Source of the DNA: Gammaproteobacteria bacterium
GTDB lineage: Bacteria > Pseudomonadota > Gammaproteobacteria > WOZS01
Length of the DNA: 45,507 bases
Direction: 5' to 3'
Assembly (NCBI GenBank): GCA_011620135.1
Contig: WOZS01000038.1
Span: 1-45,507, forward strand
Shown here: piece after piece, positions 8,898 through 18,093 of the stretch
Numbering within the stretch: position 1 is the stretch's first letter
How the letters are laid out: each line of letters begins with the position of its first letter
Notes under the pieces: generated by a model
What the model was told of the DNA's origin: nothing
Seen by the model: the letters and a program-made list of their open reading frames with translations, nothing else
The model's database searches: none
Position numbers and translations under genes: made by a program

Positions 8898-9866
8898 ATG
8901 ATGCACACCGATAACCTTGCGCTCTGGCGCCACGAACACATCTTCGATACACCAAGCCGTGCTGCGGCACGCAGCACGCGCCTGGTCACGCTGATTACCG
9001 CTGCCATGATGGTGATCGAGATTGCAGGCGGCCTGTGGTTCAATTCCATGGCGCTGCTGGCCGACGGCTGGCACATGAGCTCCCATGCCCTGGCCCTGGG
9101 GCTCTCGGCGCTCGCCTATGCGGCCGCGCGGCGCTATGCCCATGACAAACGCTTTGCCTTCGGCACCTGGAAGATCGAGGTCCTTGGCGGCTACACCAGC
9201 GCCATTTTGCTGCTGGGTGTCGCGGTGCTGATGGGGATCGCCTCGTTCGAGCGCCTCCTTGCCCCACGAGCCATCCACTACCAGCAGGCCATCGCCATCG
9301 CCACGATTGGCCTGGCGGTCAACGTGGCCTGCGCGCTCATCCTGGGCAGGGCACACGACCACGACCACGACCACCATCATGACCACGATCATGGTCATGG
9401 ACAGCACCATGACCTCAATCTCAAGTCGGCATACCTGCATGTGTTGGCGGATGCGGCCACGTCGGTACTGGCCATTGCCGCCCTGGGCGGCGGCTGGCTC
9501 TACCACTGGTCCTGGCTCGACCCCGTGATGGGCATGGTCGGCTCTTTGCTGGTGGCTCATTGGGCCCGGGGTTTGCTGGTGGAGACCAGCCAGGTGCTGC
9601 TGGACCGGGAGATGGATCATCCCATTACAGAGGCGATTCGCCAGACCATCGCAACCGGCTGTGCGACCGGGGAAACCCGCCTTGTGGACCTGCATGTCTG
9701 GCGGGTGGGCAAGAACGCCTATGCCTGCGCCCTATCGCTGGTCACCCATGATGCCCATCTCACGGCAGAGGCCGTCCGCAGGCAGCTGGCACTCCATGAT
9801 GAGATCGCCCATGCCACCATCGAGATCCATCTGTGTCCTGACCACGCCCATGGGGCGGCAGCCTGA
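8898..9866 (+). CDS. dmeF: cation diffusion facilitator, DmeF-like Co/Ni/Zn exporter
   Basis: A 322-residue cation diffusion facilitator. Six transmembrane segments fall at about residues 28-50, 58-76, 95-115, 130-150, 176-200 and 205-222. Metal-site residues are visible in helix 2 (LADGWHMSSH; Asp56, His59) and helix 5 (HVLADAATSV; His181, Asp185). Between helices 4 and 5 is a cytoplasmic His/Asp-rich loop (about residues 153-172) alternating HD, typical of metal capture. The HEHIFD start and WHMSSHA motif are characteristic of DmeF, which exports cobalt and nickel with proton antiport. The C-terminus is the cytoplasmic ferredoxin-like domain. Starts 8898 and 8901 are both ATG. Metal specificity is inferred from the subfamily. 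Confidence 0.88.
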   Translation: MMHTDNLALWRHEHIFDTPSRAAARSTRLVTLITAAMMVIEIAGGLWFNSMALLADGWHMSSHALALGLSALAYAAARRYAHDKRFAFGTWKIEVLGGYTSAILLLGVAVLMGIASFERLLAPRAIHYQQAIAIATIGLAVNVACALILGRAHDHDHDHHHDHDHGHGQHHDLNLKSAYLHVLADAATSVLAIAALGGGWLYHWSWLDPVMGMVGSLLVAHWARGLLVETSQVLLDREMDHPITEAIRQTIATGCATGETRLVDLHVWRVGKNAYACALSLVTHDAHLTAEAVRRQLALHDEIAHATIEIHLCPDHAHGAAA

Positions 9867-10037
9867 GCCGTATCCGCCTGGAGTCAGGCAAGCCGGCTGC
9901 CGAGCATCGCACAAGGGCAACAGGCCAACGGCGGCAAGTGCAGCAAGCAATCGATCTGGTGCCAAGGCGCCGGGAGGATCCGCTCAATCAGCCCCGCCAG
10001 CTTGACAGGCCCCAGGCACCCAGTGGGACAGTCGGCC

Positions 10038-11351
10038 ATGTACCCGTATGAGGCACCCCAACAGCGCCTGGGCGAACCGATAGTCGGCAAAAAAGAAATT
10101 CTTGCGGTGGTATTGGGAGCCGGTATCGAGTTTTTCGATTTCAGCGCCTATGCCACCTTTGCCGTCATGATCGGTCGCGCCTTCTTTCCTGCCCAGAACG
10201 CCTTTACCAGCCTGCTGCTCTCGGTATCAGTGTTCGGCGTCGGCTTTATCGCCCGCCCATTCGGCGCCGTTGTGCTCGGCGCCTATGCCGACCGGGCCGG
10301 GCGCAAGCCGGCCATGTTGCTCAGCATGGTCGGCATGACCCTGGGCACCGCCGGGCTGGTGCTGCTGCCGGATTACGCGAGCATCGGCATGGCGGCGCCC
10401 ATCCTGCTGGTGATTTTTCGTCTGGTGCAGGGTCTGGCCTGGGGTGGCGAGGCGGGCCCGGCGACCACCTTTCTCATGGAGGCGGCTGCTGGGCCTAAAC
10501 GCGGGCTCTATACCAGCTGGCAAATCGTCTCCCAAGGCGCCGCCGGCCTATGCGCCGGTGCGATCGGCTATTGGCTGAGCCTGCTGTTGACCAGCGAACA
10601 ACTCTACGACTGGGGCTGGCGCGTGCCCTTTGCCGTTGGCTTGTCGATTCTGCCGGTCGCGCTCTACCTCAGATCGCACCTGCAGGAGAGGTTCGAGGCG
10701 GCACCGCCCTCCGGGACTTCCCTCCTCAACGAAGTCTTCAGCCGTTACCTGGGGGTCATCCTGGTCGGCATGCTGATGATCTCGGGAAGCACCATTACCC
10801 AGTATTTTCTCAATTACCTGGCAACTTACGCCCTGCACGATCTTGGTTATCCGGCCTCCGTGGCCATGGCCTCACCCATCCTCATAGGTTTGGGCGTGAT
10901 GGTCTTCTCCCTGCTGGGCGGTCTCATGGCCGATCGCTTCGGTCGCAAGGTCACCATCATCCTGCCGCGGCTGGTATTGATCGCGCTGCTCCTGCCCGGC
11001 CTTGGACTGATCAACGACTGGAAAGCCCCCTGGCTGTATTTCTCCGTGGTCAGCCTGTTCACCGCCTTGCAATGCCTGAGCGGCGCGGGGCTGGTGGTGG
11101 CCCTTTGTGAAAGCTTCCCGCGGCACATTCGCTCCAGCGGTTTTTCCATCGCCTACACCTTCGGCATCACCCTGTTCGGCGGCACGGCGCAGATTCTCTT
11201 TTCCTGGCTGGTGGAGGCGACCGGCAACCCCGTCTCGCCCGGCTATTACCTGATCGCCGGCAATGTTGTCTGTATTCTGGCGACCCTGTTTCTCAAAGAG
11301 CAGTACAACCGGCCCGCGGCTGCTCAGGCATCCCAATGGATGCACAGGTGA
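10038..11351 (+). CDS. MFS transporter, metabolite:H+ symporter (MHS) family
   Basis: A 437-residue, 12-helix major facilitator of the MHS family (relatives: ShiA, KgtP, ProP). Visible signatures are FFDFSAYATFA in helix 1, the loop 2-3 motif GAYADRAGRKPAM, RLVQGLAWGGEAGPA in helix 4 and a second GLMADRFGRK between helices 8 and 9. It should import a small, often acidic or zwitterionic, metabolite with protons. ATG 10038 was chosen; TTG 10002 would add 12 non-hydrophobic residues. The amidase gene begins 47 bases after its stop, so the likely substrate is an amide handled by that enzyme, or a product of it. Substrate unknown. Confidence 0.85.
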   Translation: MYPYEAPQQRLGEPIVGKKEILAVVLGAGIEFFDFSAYATFAVMIGRAFFPAQNAFTSLLLSVSVFGVGFIARPFGAVVLGAYADRAGRKPAMLLSMVGMTLGTAGLVLLPDYASIGMAAPILLVIFRLVQGLAWGGEAGPATTFLMEAAAGPKRGLYTSWQIVSQGAAGLCAGAIGYWLSLLLTSEQLYDWGWRVPFAVGLSILPVALYLRSHLQERFEAAPPSGTSLLNEVFSRYLGVILVGMLMISGSTITQYFLNYLATYALHDLGYPASVAMASPILIGLGVMVFSLLGGLMADRFGRKVTIILPRLVLIALLLPGLGLINDWKAPWLYFSVVSLFTALQCLSGAGLVVALCESFPRHIRSSGFSIAYTFGITLFGGTAQILFSWLVEATGNPVSPGYYLIAGNVVCILATLFLKEQYNRPAAAQASQWMHR

Positions 11352-11398
11352 ATGCCCAAAACGGCACTCTATTTACCCCTTTTACCGGGAGCGCAGAC

Positions 11399-12871
11399 AT
11401 GACGACGCCGATGAGCTGGGATGACTGGGCGAAACAGGATGCCATCGGCATGGCCGAGCGGGTCAGGTCCGGGCAACTGAGCGCGGCCGAACTGGCTCGC
11501 CAGGCGCAACAGGCGGTGGCCAGGATCAATCCACGGATTCACGCGGTGGTCGAGCTGTTCGAGGATGCCATTGCCGACCCGGCGACGGACGGCACGCGCC
11601 TGGATGGGCCTTTTGCCGGCGTGCCTTTTTTCATGAAAGACCTGGGGATCACGGTAAAAGGCCGCCTGCAGGAGCAAGGCTCCACCTTCATGCAGGGCGT
11701 CCGGGCCCATCAGGATGCCTTCCTGACCGGCAGGATTCGGCAGGCCGGTCTGAACATCATCGGCCGCACCACGGTCCCGGAATTCGGCGTGTGCAGCTCG
11801 GCGGAGAACCCCCGCGTCTATGTGACCAAGAACCCCTGGAACCCCCACTACACCACCTTCGGTTCCTCGGCCGGCGCCTGCGCCTCGGTGGCCGCCGGCA
11901 TAGTGCCCCTGGCCCATGCCACCGACGGCGGCGGCTCCATACGTATTCCGGCCGGCGCCAACGGCCTGGTCGGCCTCAAGGCGTCCCGCGGGGTCTTCTC
12001 CATCGGCCCTGGGCTATGCGATATCACCGGCTACGTATCGACCCAGGGCGTGGTCAGCCGCAGCCTGCGGGACTCGGCCCTGTTCCTCGACCACTGCCGC
12101 GGCGGCGCGCCGGGGGAGTTCATGCCGTACTGGAAGGCCGAGCGCCCCTACAGCGAGCTGATCGAGGAGGAGCCCAAAGCACTGCGCATCGCCGTTTCCC
12201 ACCAATGGGGCCCCTACTGCGCCGATCCCCACTTTGTTCTGGAGCTGGAACGGGTCGCCACTTTTTTGCAAGGTTTGGGCCATCGAGTGGAGTGGCGAAC
12301 CCCTGAGCTGGACTTCGAGCAAGCCTTTTGGGCACAGACTATTTGCTATGTCAGCAACTTCGCCCAGTTCATCCAGCGGCTGCTGGAGCAGCGAGGGCTT
12401 TCCGAACCGCCGGCCGATCAGATCGAGCCCATCAACATCAAGATCTGGGAAAAGGGTATCCACATGCCCTATGGCACCCGCTGGAAGATGCAGGACACCT
12501 TCAATGCCTTGTCCAGGAAGCTGGCGCACTTCTATGAAAGCTGGGACCTTATCTTGACGCCGACCTTCAGCAAACCCACCCCGCTGCTGGGCGATACGCA
12601 ATACCTGACCCTCTGCGACAACCCGGAAGTGCTGGATTGGTTCGACAACCTGTGGAGCATCTTCAGCTTCACCCCCTTGGCCAACCTGACCGGCACCCCG
12701 GCCATCTCATTGCCCCTGGCCTGGCAGAAGTCCGGCTTGCCCCTGGGCATGCAACTGCAGAGCCGGCAAGCCAACGATGGCCTGCTGCTGCAACTGGCCG
12801 CGCAAATCGAACGGGCCCTGGGCGGGCGATTCATGCAAGAAGCACTGCCCGAGGTGCATGTAACCCGTTGA
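11399..12871 (+). CDS. amidase signature enzyme, 6-aminohexanoate-cyclic-dimer hydrolase-like
   Basis: A 490-residue amidase signature hydrolase. The Ser-cisSer-Lys triad is intact: Lys80 (FFMKDLG), Ser156 (FGSSAGACAS) and nucleophile Ser180 (TDGGGSIRIPA), with the usual 24-residue spacing between the serines. The glycine-rich loop differs from the standard GGSSGGSAA. TDGGGSIRIPAGANGLVGLK and the following SRGVFSIGP are typical of the branch often annotated as 6-aminohexanoate-cyclic-dimer hydrolase, whose real substrates are mostly untested. The start is ATG 11399 with GGGAG seven bases upstream; an earlier ATG at 11336 would overlap the transporter gene by 16 bases. Probably cotranscribed with the MHS transporter for uptake and hydrolysis of a linear or cyclic amide. 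Confidence 0.85.
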   Translation: MTTPMSWDDWAKQDAIGMAERVRSGQLSAAELARQAQQAVARINPRIHAVVELFEDAIADPATDGTRLDGPFAGVPFFMKDLGITVKGRLQEQGSTFMQGVRAHQDAFLTGRIRQAGLNIIGRTTVPEFGVCSSAENPRVYVTKNPWNPHYTTFGSSAGACASVAAGIVPLAHATDGGGSIRIPAGANGLVGLKASRGVFSIGPGLCDITGYVSTQGVVSRSLRDSALFLDHCRGGAPGEFMPYWKAERPYSELIEEEPKALRIAVSHQWGPYCADPHFVLELERVATFLQGLGHRVEWRTPELDFEQAFWAQTICYVSNFAQFIQRLLEQRGLSEPPADQIEPINIKIWEKGIHMPYGTRWKMQDTFNALSRKLAHFYESWDLILTPTFSKPTPLLGDTQYLTLCDNPEVLDWFDNLWSIFSFTPLANLTGTPAISLPLAWQKSGLPLGMQLQSRQANDGLLLQLAAQIERALGGRFMQEALPEVHVTR

Positions 12872-12937
12872 TGGCCGGCGCCCATTGGTCAAGGAAAGAC
12901 CACCCGACCTCGGCAGTCTGCGGTATCCCGCCCCGAG

Positions 12938-13536
12938 TCACCGCCGCGGCGCCGGGGTGCTGATCAACACTACGATCCAGGGCGGTGCCCGCCAGGCGAC
13001 CAGAAGCACGAAGCCCTCAAGCGCCAGCCCGAACTCTCCCTGCGTCTTGACTGTGTTTGTCCAGATCGGGCTGTAGAGCGCAAGCCCCGAGCAAACCGAC
13101 GACGGACGTGTTGACACCACGAAGACTGCCTGCACGCCCGCGCGACAGCGAAAAGTCTCCCAGAACGGCAACGTGCCCACCGCCGAACACCAGGGCACCT
13201 GACCGATAAACCCCACAAACAGCGCGATGGCCGAAAGGAGCGTGAAGCCGATCCAAGCGGCGCCACCGCCGAGACAGCCGGCTCGCGTAAGACCGATGGA
13301 AAACCCGACCTGGCTGCTGGCAGGTCTCGGCAGAAACTGGCATAGCGCGACGAGATCGCCATGGGCCTGCTCATCCAGCCCATGGCGCCGCACCACGAAC
13401 TCTTCCCGGAAACAGCCGATATGAGCGATCGGTCCGCCGAAACAGGTCTATCCAAGTTTGGCGAAGACGCGCACAACCTCCAGCGGCGAACCCGCCCCGC
13501 TATTGCCTGTTCGGCGGATGGCGCGGTGATCTTCAT
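12938..13536 (-). pseudogene. decayed chromate transporter gene (chrA remnant)
   Basis: About 600 bases remain of a gene that is normally near 1.2 kb. Reading leftward there is an ATG (13536) with a plausible leader, a frameshift in the G-rich run near 13486-13500, then SPLEVVRVFAKLG, a TAG at 13450-13448, and in the same frame TCFGGPIAHIGCFREEFVV followed by DLVALCQFLPRPASSQVG, the diagnostic first half of ChrA. Near 13190-13215 the frame changes and a YRSGALVFGGGHV segment appears, which belongs to the second half of ChrA; then another jump leads to an end resembling the last helix (VLLVAWRAPPWIVVL). The protein would have lost the middle of both halves. ChrA exports chromate. The family call is firm; the exact deletion points are estimates. 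Confidence 0.8.
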
Positions 13537-13551
13537 GGGCGCCTCTTTCCA

Positions 13552-14779
13552 CTAGACATACTTGAAAAGCGCCATGAAGCCGAAATCCATGTACAGCTGC
13601 TGGTGACAGTGAAAACAGCGTCGCACCAGGATTGTCGGCGACGAAGTCCACTTCGAGCTCCTGAAAGGCGCCCAGCATCACGACATCCTTCATGATGCCG
13701 CCCGTTTGTTTGCCGGCGATGCGTGTCAGCTCAAAGTTGTGCCGATGCAGATGCAGCGGATGAAGGAATGGTTCCGGCGTCGACCACTGTGGCTCGCCGG
13801 TTTGCCCCGCGTATTCAACAGCTATCCCATGCCTTGAGCACGATCGTCATCGGCAAGATCGCCGAGCACCCAGACCCCTAGATAGTCCATCTGGACCAGC
13901 GCCGAAATGCGTTCTGCCGTGCCCATCCAGAGCACGGGAACGTCCGCAGGGGTGGGCACAGGATTGCCGTCCAGCGCCACGACCCGGAAGACGTGACCTG
14001 GCAACGCGAGGCTCCGGTTCTGGGTGGCGCTGGCGTTCAGCACATGGAACAGAATGCGCTCGCCCCGTTTGACCCGGAGCGGGTCGCCATGCTCGAGCAT
14101 TTTTCCGTTGATGCTGAAAAACTGGTATCTGGCCTCGTAGCCATTGGTCTCCACCTGGGCCGCATCGTCGGCGGCCTGCCCGATCTGCTGCAATTCCTTG
14201 ATCGGATCGCCGGCTAAGGAAATCCATCGCCATGTCGCCGGCCTGGGTGAGCTACGGGTTGAACTCCTTCAGGACAAGCAAGACTTCGCGATCGTAGGCA
14301 CCGGGATTGTGCTTCGGCTCGATAGAGACGGGTGCCACCTGGCCGGTAAAGGTGCTACGGGCAAGGTCGGCTCCGGCAAAAGCGTGGGTGTGGACGTAAC
14401 GAAAACCGGCCGGTTGCGGCACGAAGGTGATTCTCTGCATACCGTACGCCGGCACGAAGGGCGAGCCTTCCTCAAACGCGCCGTCGACATCACTCGGGAT
14501 CGTCTGGCCGTGCCAGTGCAGCAGTTCGGGCGTGTCTGTGTCATTGTGCATGTCGATGACGACTTGCTTGCCTTCGGTAAAACGAAACAGCGGTCCGGGA
14601 AACTGATCGTTGTAGAGCACGGTCGATACGATCTGGTCCGGCGCCAATTCGACCAGACCGGTTGCGATCCGCAGCCTGTAGTCCGCCTCCTCGTTGACCA
14701 GCGCACCCCAGGCCAGATGCGGCGCAGCACTCATCAGCGGCGTCAATCCGGCGAGCTGCAGAAGTGAGCGGCGCTTCAT
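13552..14779 (-). pseudogene. decayed multicopper oxidase gene
   Basis: Reading leftward from ATG 14779: MKRRSLLQLAGL leader (Tat/Sec-like, single RR), cupredoxin domain 1 with copper motifs LLHWHGQT and YVHTHAF, then a TAG at 14254-14252. Homology continues as MAMDFL, shifts frame near 14208-14216, continues through FHVLNASATQNRSLALPGHV, shifts again near 13822-13828 (a TAG would end that frame), continues as HPLHLHRHNFEL, and shifts a third time at a T run (13612-13615), before HCHQQLYMDFGFM and the stop at 13552. All type 1 and type 2/3 copper motifs can still be recognised, so decay is recent or the family was under constraint. Intact homologues are periplasmic copper-tolerance or laccase-like oxidases. 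One nonsense plus three frameshifts argue against simple sequencing error. Confidence 0.85.
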
Positions 14780-14981
14780 TGTCACCCCATCAGCCCTTAT
14801 CTTCGCGGGCAACTCAATCCCAGGAGTTGCCCCGTGTCGCAATTGGCGTTATGCCCCCTGGCATTGACCAAGGCCAGGATGCGCGTCGGAAGCCTTGCAG
14901 ACAAGTGCATCCAGCGACCATGTGCCGGCGCCCGTCGTGGAGCGCACCTCGACAGCGCGTGCGCACCCCAGCAAGGCAACC

Positions 14982-16601
14982 TCAGCCATGAGCCCCTGCC
15001 GCTGCATCACACACCACCGCCGCCCCCCAACCATCCAGGATGAGCCGCCCGGCATCCTGGCGGGCGGCCGTGAGCAGCAGAGGCGTGCCCGCACAGGACA
15101 CCTCATGCCGGGACGGCCCCAGGTTGACCCAGCTGTTGATGACATGCCCCCCATGCTCCCGGCGGACCAACAGCACCTGCCCGCCCTCCAGATGCATGGA
15201 CATCGCCCCCTGGCGCAGCGCCGCGTGGGTCTTGCGCAGGGCGATCATTTTTTTGGTCACGGTAAGCGGCGCATCGTCCCGGTCCTGCTGGCTGGCCACG
15301 GCCAGTGGCAGATGTTCGGCGGGCATGGGCAGCCAGGTCCGGGCTGCGGTACTGAACCCCCCATGTGGCGCCTGGCTGCTCCATGGCATGGGGGTACGTG
15401 CCCCATCACGGCCATGCATGCCGAGATCGAAAGCGATGGTGAACGGGTCGCGCAGGGCCTCGCGGGGTATGTCGGCCTGGGGCAGGCCCAGTTCCTCGCC
15501 CTGGTAGAGCAGGCAGACCCCACGCAGGCTCAGCAGCAGGACAAGCAATGCCTTGGCCATCTGCGGCGCGCAGCTGGATGGCACGTCACCATGGGCCCAC
15601 ATGAGCCTGCTCACCACCCGGGGCACATCGTGGTTGCTGAATGCGTAGCTCGGCCATTGCTGGCCACATGAAGCGGCGATGCGCCCGATGATGTGGCAAA
15701 GCGTGCTGGCGCTGGGCGCCGCCGAGAGCAGCTCCAGCACATAGCCGGTGTGCAGCTTGTCGCCCCCTTCGAGATAACGCCCCAGCAGGCCGATGCCATC
15801 ATCGCAGACCACCTCGCCCAGCAGCAGCGCCCCATGGCGATCAGCCACGGCGCGCAGACGCTGCAAAAAAGGCAGGTTGTCGTCCCGGGCCTTATCATGC
15901 TGATGCCACTGCAAGCCATAGGGATTCCCGGGGATGCCCCCCTGGTATGCCCGGGGCGGGTTGTCATGCAGGGTCTGGTCGTGGAAATAATGGGAAACCG
16001 TATCCAGCCGGTAGCCATCGGCACCCTGCTCCAGCCAGAAGGCCGCCTCGGCGAGCATCTGCTCCTGGACAGCGGGATGGTGGAGATTGAGATCGGCCTG
16101 GGTGGTGTGGAAGTCGTGGAGATAGTATTGGCGGCGCACCGCATCCCACGCCCAGGCAGTGCCACCGAAGACCGACAGCCAGTTGTTGGGGGCCGTGCCG
16201 TCTGGCTTGGGGTCGGCCCAGACGTACCAGTCGTCCTTGCCGCCCTGCCTGCGGCGGCTTGCCTGGAACCAGGCATGGTCCGTGGAGGAATGGCCCAGGA
16301 TATGGTCCAGCAGCACCCTCAGACCGCGGGCATGGGCGGCATCCCGCAGCCGTTCCCAGTGGGCCATGGTGCCGAAGCGTGGGTCGATGCGGCGGTAGTC
16401 GGCAACGTCATAGCCAAAATCGCGCATGGGCGAGGCGAAGATGGGTGATAGCCAGATGGCATCCACGCCCAGCGCGGCCACATGGTCCAGCCTGTGCTCG
16501 ATGCCTGCCAAGTCCCCCCAGCCATCGCCTGTGCTGTCCTGGAACGAGGCGGGATAGATCTGGTAGATCACCGCCCCCTGCCACCATGCCTCTTGTCTCA
16601 T
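14982..16601 (-). CDS. GH13 alpha-glucosidase / oligo-1,6-glucosidase type
   Basis: A 539-residue glycoside hydrolase family 13 enzyme without a signal peptide, so cytoplasmic. It begins with WWQGAVIYQIYPASFQDSTG, the standard alpha-glucosidase opening. Catalytic residues are Asp200 (nucleophile, DGYRLDTV), Glu263 (acid/base, LLGEVV) and Asp325 (transition-state, FSNHDVPR). The DTVSHYFHD context resembles bacterial alpha-glucosidases acting on maltose, sucrose or isomaltose-type oligosaccharides; trehalose-related GH13 enzymes cannot be fully excluded. A conserved His in the usual VxxHTS region appears as LGHSST. The start is ATG 16601 with GGAGA five bases upstream. It seems to be a single gene with no sugar transporter or regulator beside it. 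Confidence 0.88.
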   Translation of the reverse strand: MRQEAWWQGAVIYQIYPASFQDSTGDGWGDLAGIEHRLDHVAALGVDAIWLSPIFASPMRDFGYDVADYRRIDPRFGTMAHWERLRDAAHARGLRVLLDHILGHSSTDHAWFQASRRRQGGKDDWYVWADPKPDGTAPNNWLSVFGGTAWAWDAVRRQYYLHDFHTTQADLNLHHPAVQEQMLAEAAFWLEQGADGYRLDTVSHYFHDQTLHDNPPRAYQGGIPGNPYGLQWHQHDKARDDNLPFLQRLRAVADRHGALLLGEVVCDDGIGLLGRYLEGGDKLHTGYVLELLSAAPSASTLCHIIGRIAASCGQQWPSYAFSNHDVPRVVSRLMWAHGDVPSSCAPQMAKALLVLLLSLRGVCLLYQGEELGLPQADIPREALRDPFTIAFDLGMHGRDGARTPMPWSSQAPHGGFSTAARTWLPMPAEHLPLAVASQQDRDDAPLTVTKKMIALRKTHAALRQGAMSMHLEGGQVLLVRREHGGHVINSWVNLGPSRHEVSCAGTPLLLTAARQDAGRLILDGWGAAVVCDAAAGAHG

Positions 16602-16649
16602 GCCATCTCTCCGTCACGAAAAATTCATCAGACATCGAGGACAGCATAC

Positions 16650-16711
16650 CTCATGCCTTGTGCAGGATGCCGGTCAGGCAGCAAGACAGGGCTGGCTGCA
16701 CAAGGCATGAG
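16650..16711. repeat. perfect 16-base inverted repeat with 30-base spacer
   Basis: CTCATGCCTTGTGCAG at 16650-16665 is exactly reverse-complemented at 16696-16711. The spacer is 16666-16695. It sits between thpR (ends 16790) and the glucosidase start (16601), both leftward. There is no T-tract after either arm, so it is not a standard terminator. It could be an operator for the glucosidase gene, an mRNA structure in the thpR 3' end, or a remnant of a mobile repeat. Confidence 0.7.
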
Positions 16712-16789
16712 AGCAGACAGCATGATGAGCGGCTCTTAGGTAAGTTGCTGCGCAAGGCCAGCGGCATCCCCAGCGCCGGCAATGAGCCG

Positions 16790-17389
16790 CTACCGACTGG
16801 GGCTATCCTCCACCGCCCGGGGATGCTCCGGAAACGGCCAACTGGCCAGAAGCTGGTGGCGGCTGCCCTGCCCATCCAGATGGCTCTGCAGCAATTCCAG
16901 GGACGCACAGCGCCACTGGCAGGTGGCCAGGGGCTGCTGACGCAGCAGACAACGCCCCTTGAGCCGGGCCAGCGTGATATGGGGGCGAAACAGGCGCTTG
17001 TCCAGCGGCACATCCAGCGAGCCCAGCAGGGCTGCAAGCCTTTCTGCCAGCAGCATGCAGGATGGCTCGGCTACGAACAAGGCCACCAGCAGCCGCGCCC
17101 GGCATGGTGCCGGCCACAGGGCAAGGCCGCAGCTGCGCATTGTGAAAGGCGCGATACCTGCGCAGGCAGCCAGGGCTCCTGCCTGCAGCGCTGCCAGCTT
17201 CGAGCCTGGAAAGGAGCCAGCAAAGGCCAGCGTCATGTGCAGCTGGTCTGCGGCAAGCCAGCGTGCCTCGCCCTGGAGCAGCGCTCGCGCTGCCTTGCCC
17301 AGGGCGGCCAACGCCTCTGCGCCTTCTGCAGCGCATGGCCGGATGGCAAAGAACAGCCGCAGGGGGCGCTCATGTTCAGGCATCGACAT
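16790..17389 (-). CDS. thpR: RNA 2',3'-cyclic phosphodiesterase (ThpR/LigT)
   Basis: A 199-residue member of the 2H phosphoesterase superfamily. The two catalytic HxTx motifs are present as HMTL (51-54) and HITL (137-140), and the family N-terminal RLFFAI strand is intact. Such enzymes open 2',3'-cyclic phosphates on RNA ends and have weak, reversible 2'-5' ligase activity in vitro. The start ATG 17389 lies inside the end of folK, a 14-base overlap, suggesting coupled translation, although no functional link between the two is established. Confidence 0.85.
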   Translation of the reverse strand: MSMPEHERPLRLFFAIRPCAAEGAEALAALGKAARALLQGEARWLAADQLHMTLAFAGSFPGSKLAALQAGALAACAGIAPFTMRSCGLALWPAPCRARLLVALFVAEPSCMLLAERLAALLGSLDVPLDKRLFRPHITLARLKGRCLLRQQPLATCQWRCASLELLQSHLDGQGSRHQLLASWPFPEHPRAVEDSPSR

Positions 17390-17858
17390 GGGGCAGCGCT
17401 GCGGTATCGAGTTTCTGCCAGAGGTGCCGCACCGGACCGAGCCCTGGGATCACCAGCTGGGGGGCCAACTCCATGAGGGGCTGCAGCACGAAGCTGCGCT
17501 GGGCGATGCCGGGATGGGGCAACTTGAGCACGGGGCTTTCCAGTGTCAGGTCATCAAACAGCAGCAGATCCAGGTCCAGGATGCGCGAGGCCCAGCGCGT
17601 CGAGCGCTGCCGTCCCATGGCCTGCTCGATGGCCAAAAGCTCCATCAGCAGGGCGTGGGGGGCAAGAGAGGTGGTCATGACGGCGACCGCGTTGAGATAC
17701 CATGGCTGCTGAAGGCCCCCCAGGGGGGCGCTGGCATGGAACCTCGAGACGCGCAGCACAGCACACCGGGGCGCCCTGTTCAGGGCGTGCACAGCCCGAC
17801 GCAGGGTATGGGTACGCTCGCCCAGGTTGCTGCCCAGCCCCACAAAGGCATGCGCCAT
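17376..17858 (-). CDS. folK: 2-amino-4-hydroxy-6-hydroxymethyldihydropteridine diphosphokinase
   Basis: A 160-residue HPPK. It opens with HAFVGLGSNLG and contains the ATP/metal-binding RILDLDLLLF segment and the LPHPGIAQRSFVLQPL signature, all in the expected order and spacing. It transfers pyrophosphate from ATP to 6-hydroxymethyl-dihydropterin, the step before dihydropteroate synthase in folate synthesis. ATG 17858 with AAGGGG eight bases upstream was chosen over an in-frame TTG at 17864. Folate genes often cluster (folB, folP, panB); none of these is here. Confidence 0.92.
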   Translation of the reverse strand: MAHAFVGLGSNLGERTHTLRRAVHALNRAPRCAVLRVSRFHASAPLGGLQQPWYLNAVAVMTTSLAPHALLMELLAIEQAMGRQRSTRWASRILDLDLLLFDDLTLESPVLKLPHPGIAQRSFVLQPLMELAPQLVIPGLGPVRHLWQKLDTAALPHVDA

Positions 17859-18093
17859 ACCCAAACCCCTTCACACCGAGCCCGCCATGCCGCCAGAAGC
17901 TCCAGGCGCGGCAAGCTGTCCAACATGGCGTCGGGGCGCCTGCCTGCCATGAGCGACCCTGCAACGCACCAAAATGGTCATCATAGCCATCATAACCTGA
18001 CCGCCCCGGCAAGCCGCTCCTTTCCATTTGCTTATCTTGATATACACTTTGGAAATCTTTGTTTCCACTTGGGCTGATTTGGACTGGATAAGC

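Noticed and set aside
9352-9413. Tandem repeat of CAC/GAC units
   Set aside because: It is the His/Asp-rich metal-binding loop of the DmeF-like protein, a normal family feature.
14780-14981. Small frames between the oxidase remnant and the glucosidase
   Set aside because: No family resemblance, no ribosome site, and frames differ in composition from neighbouring genes.
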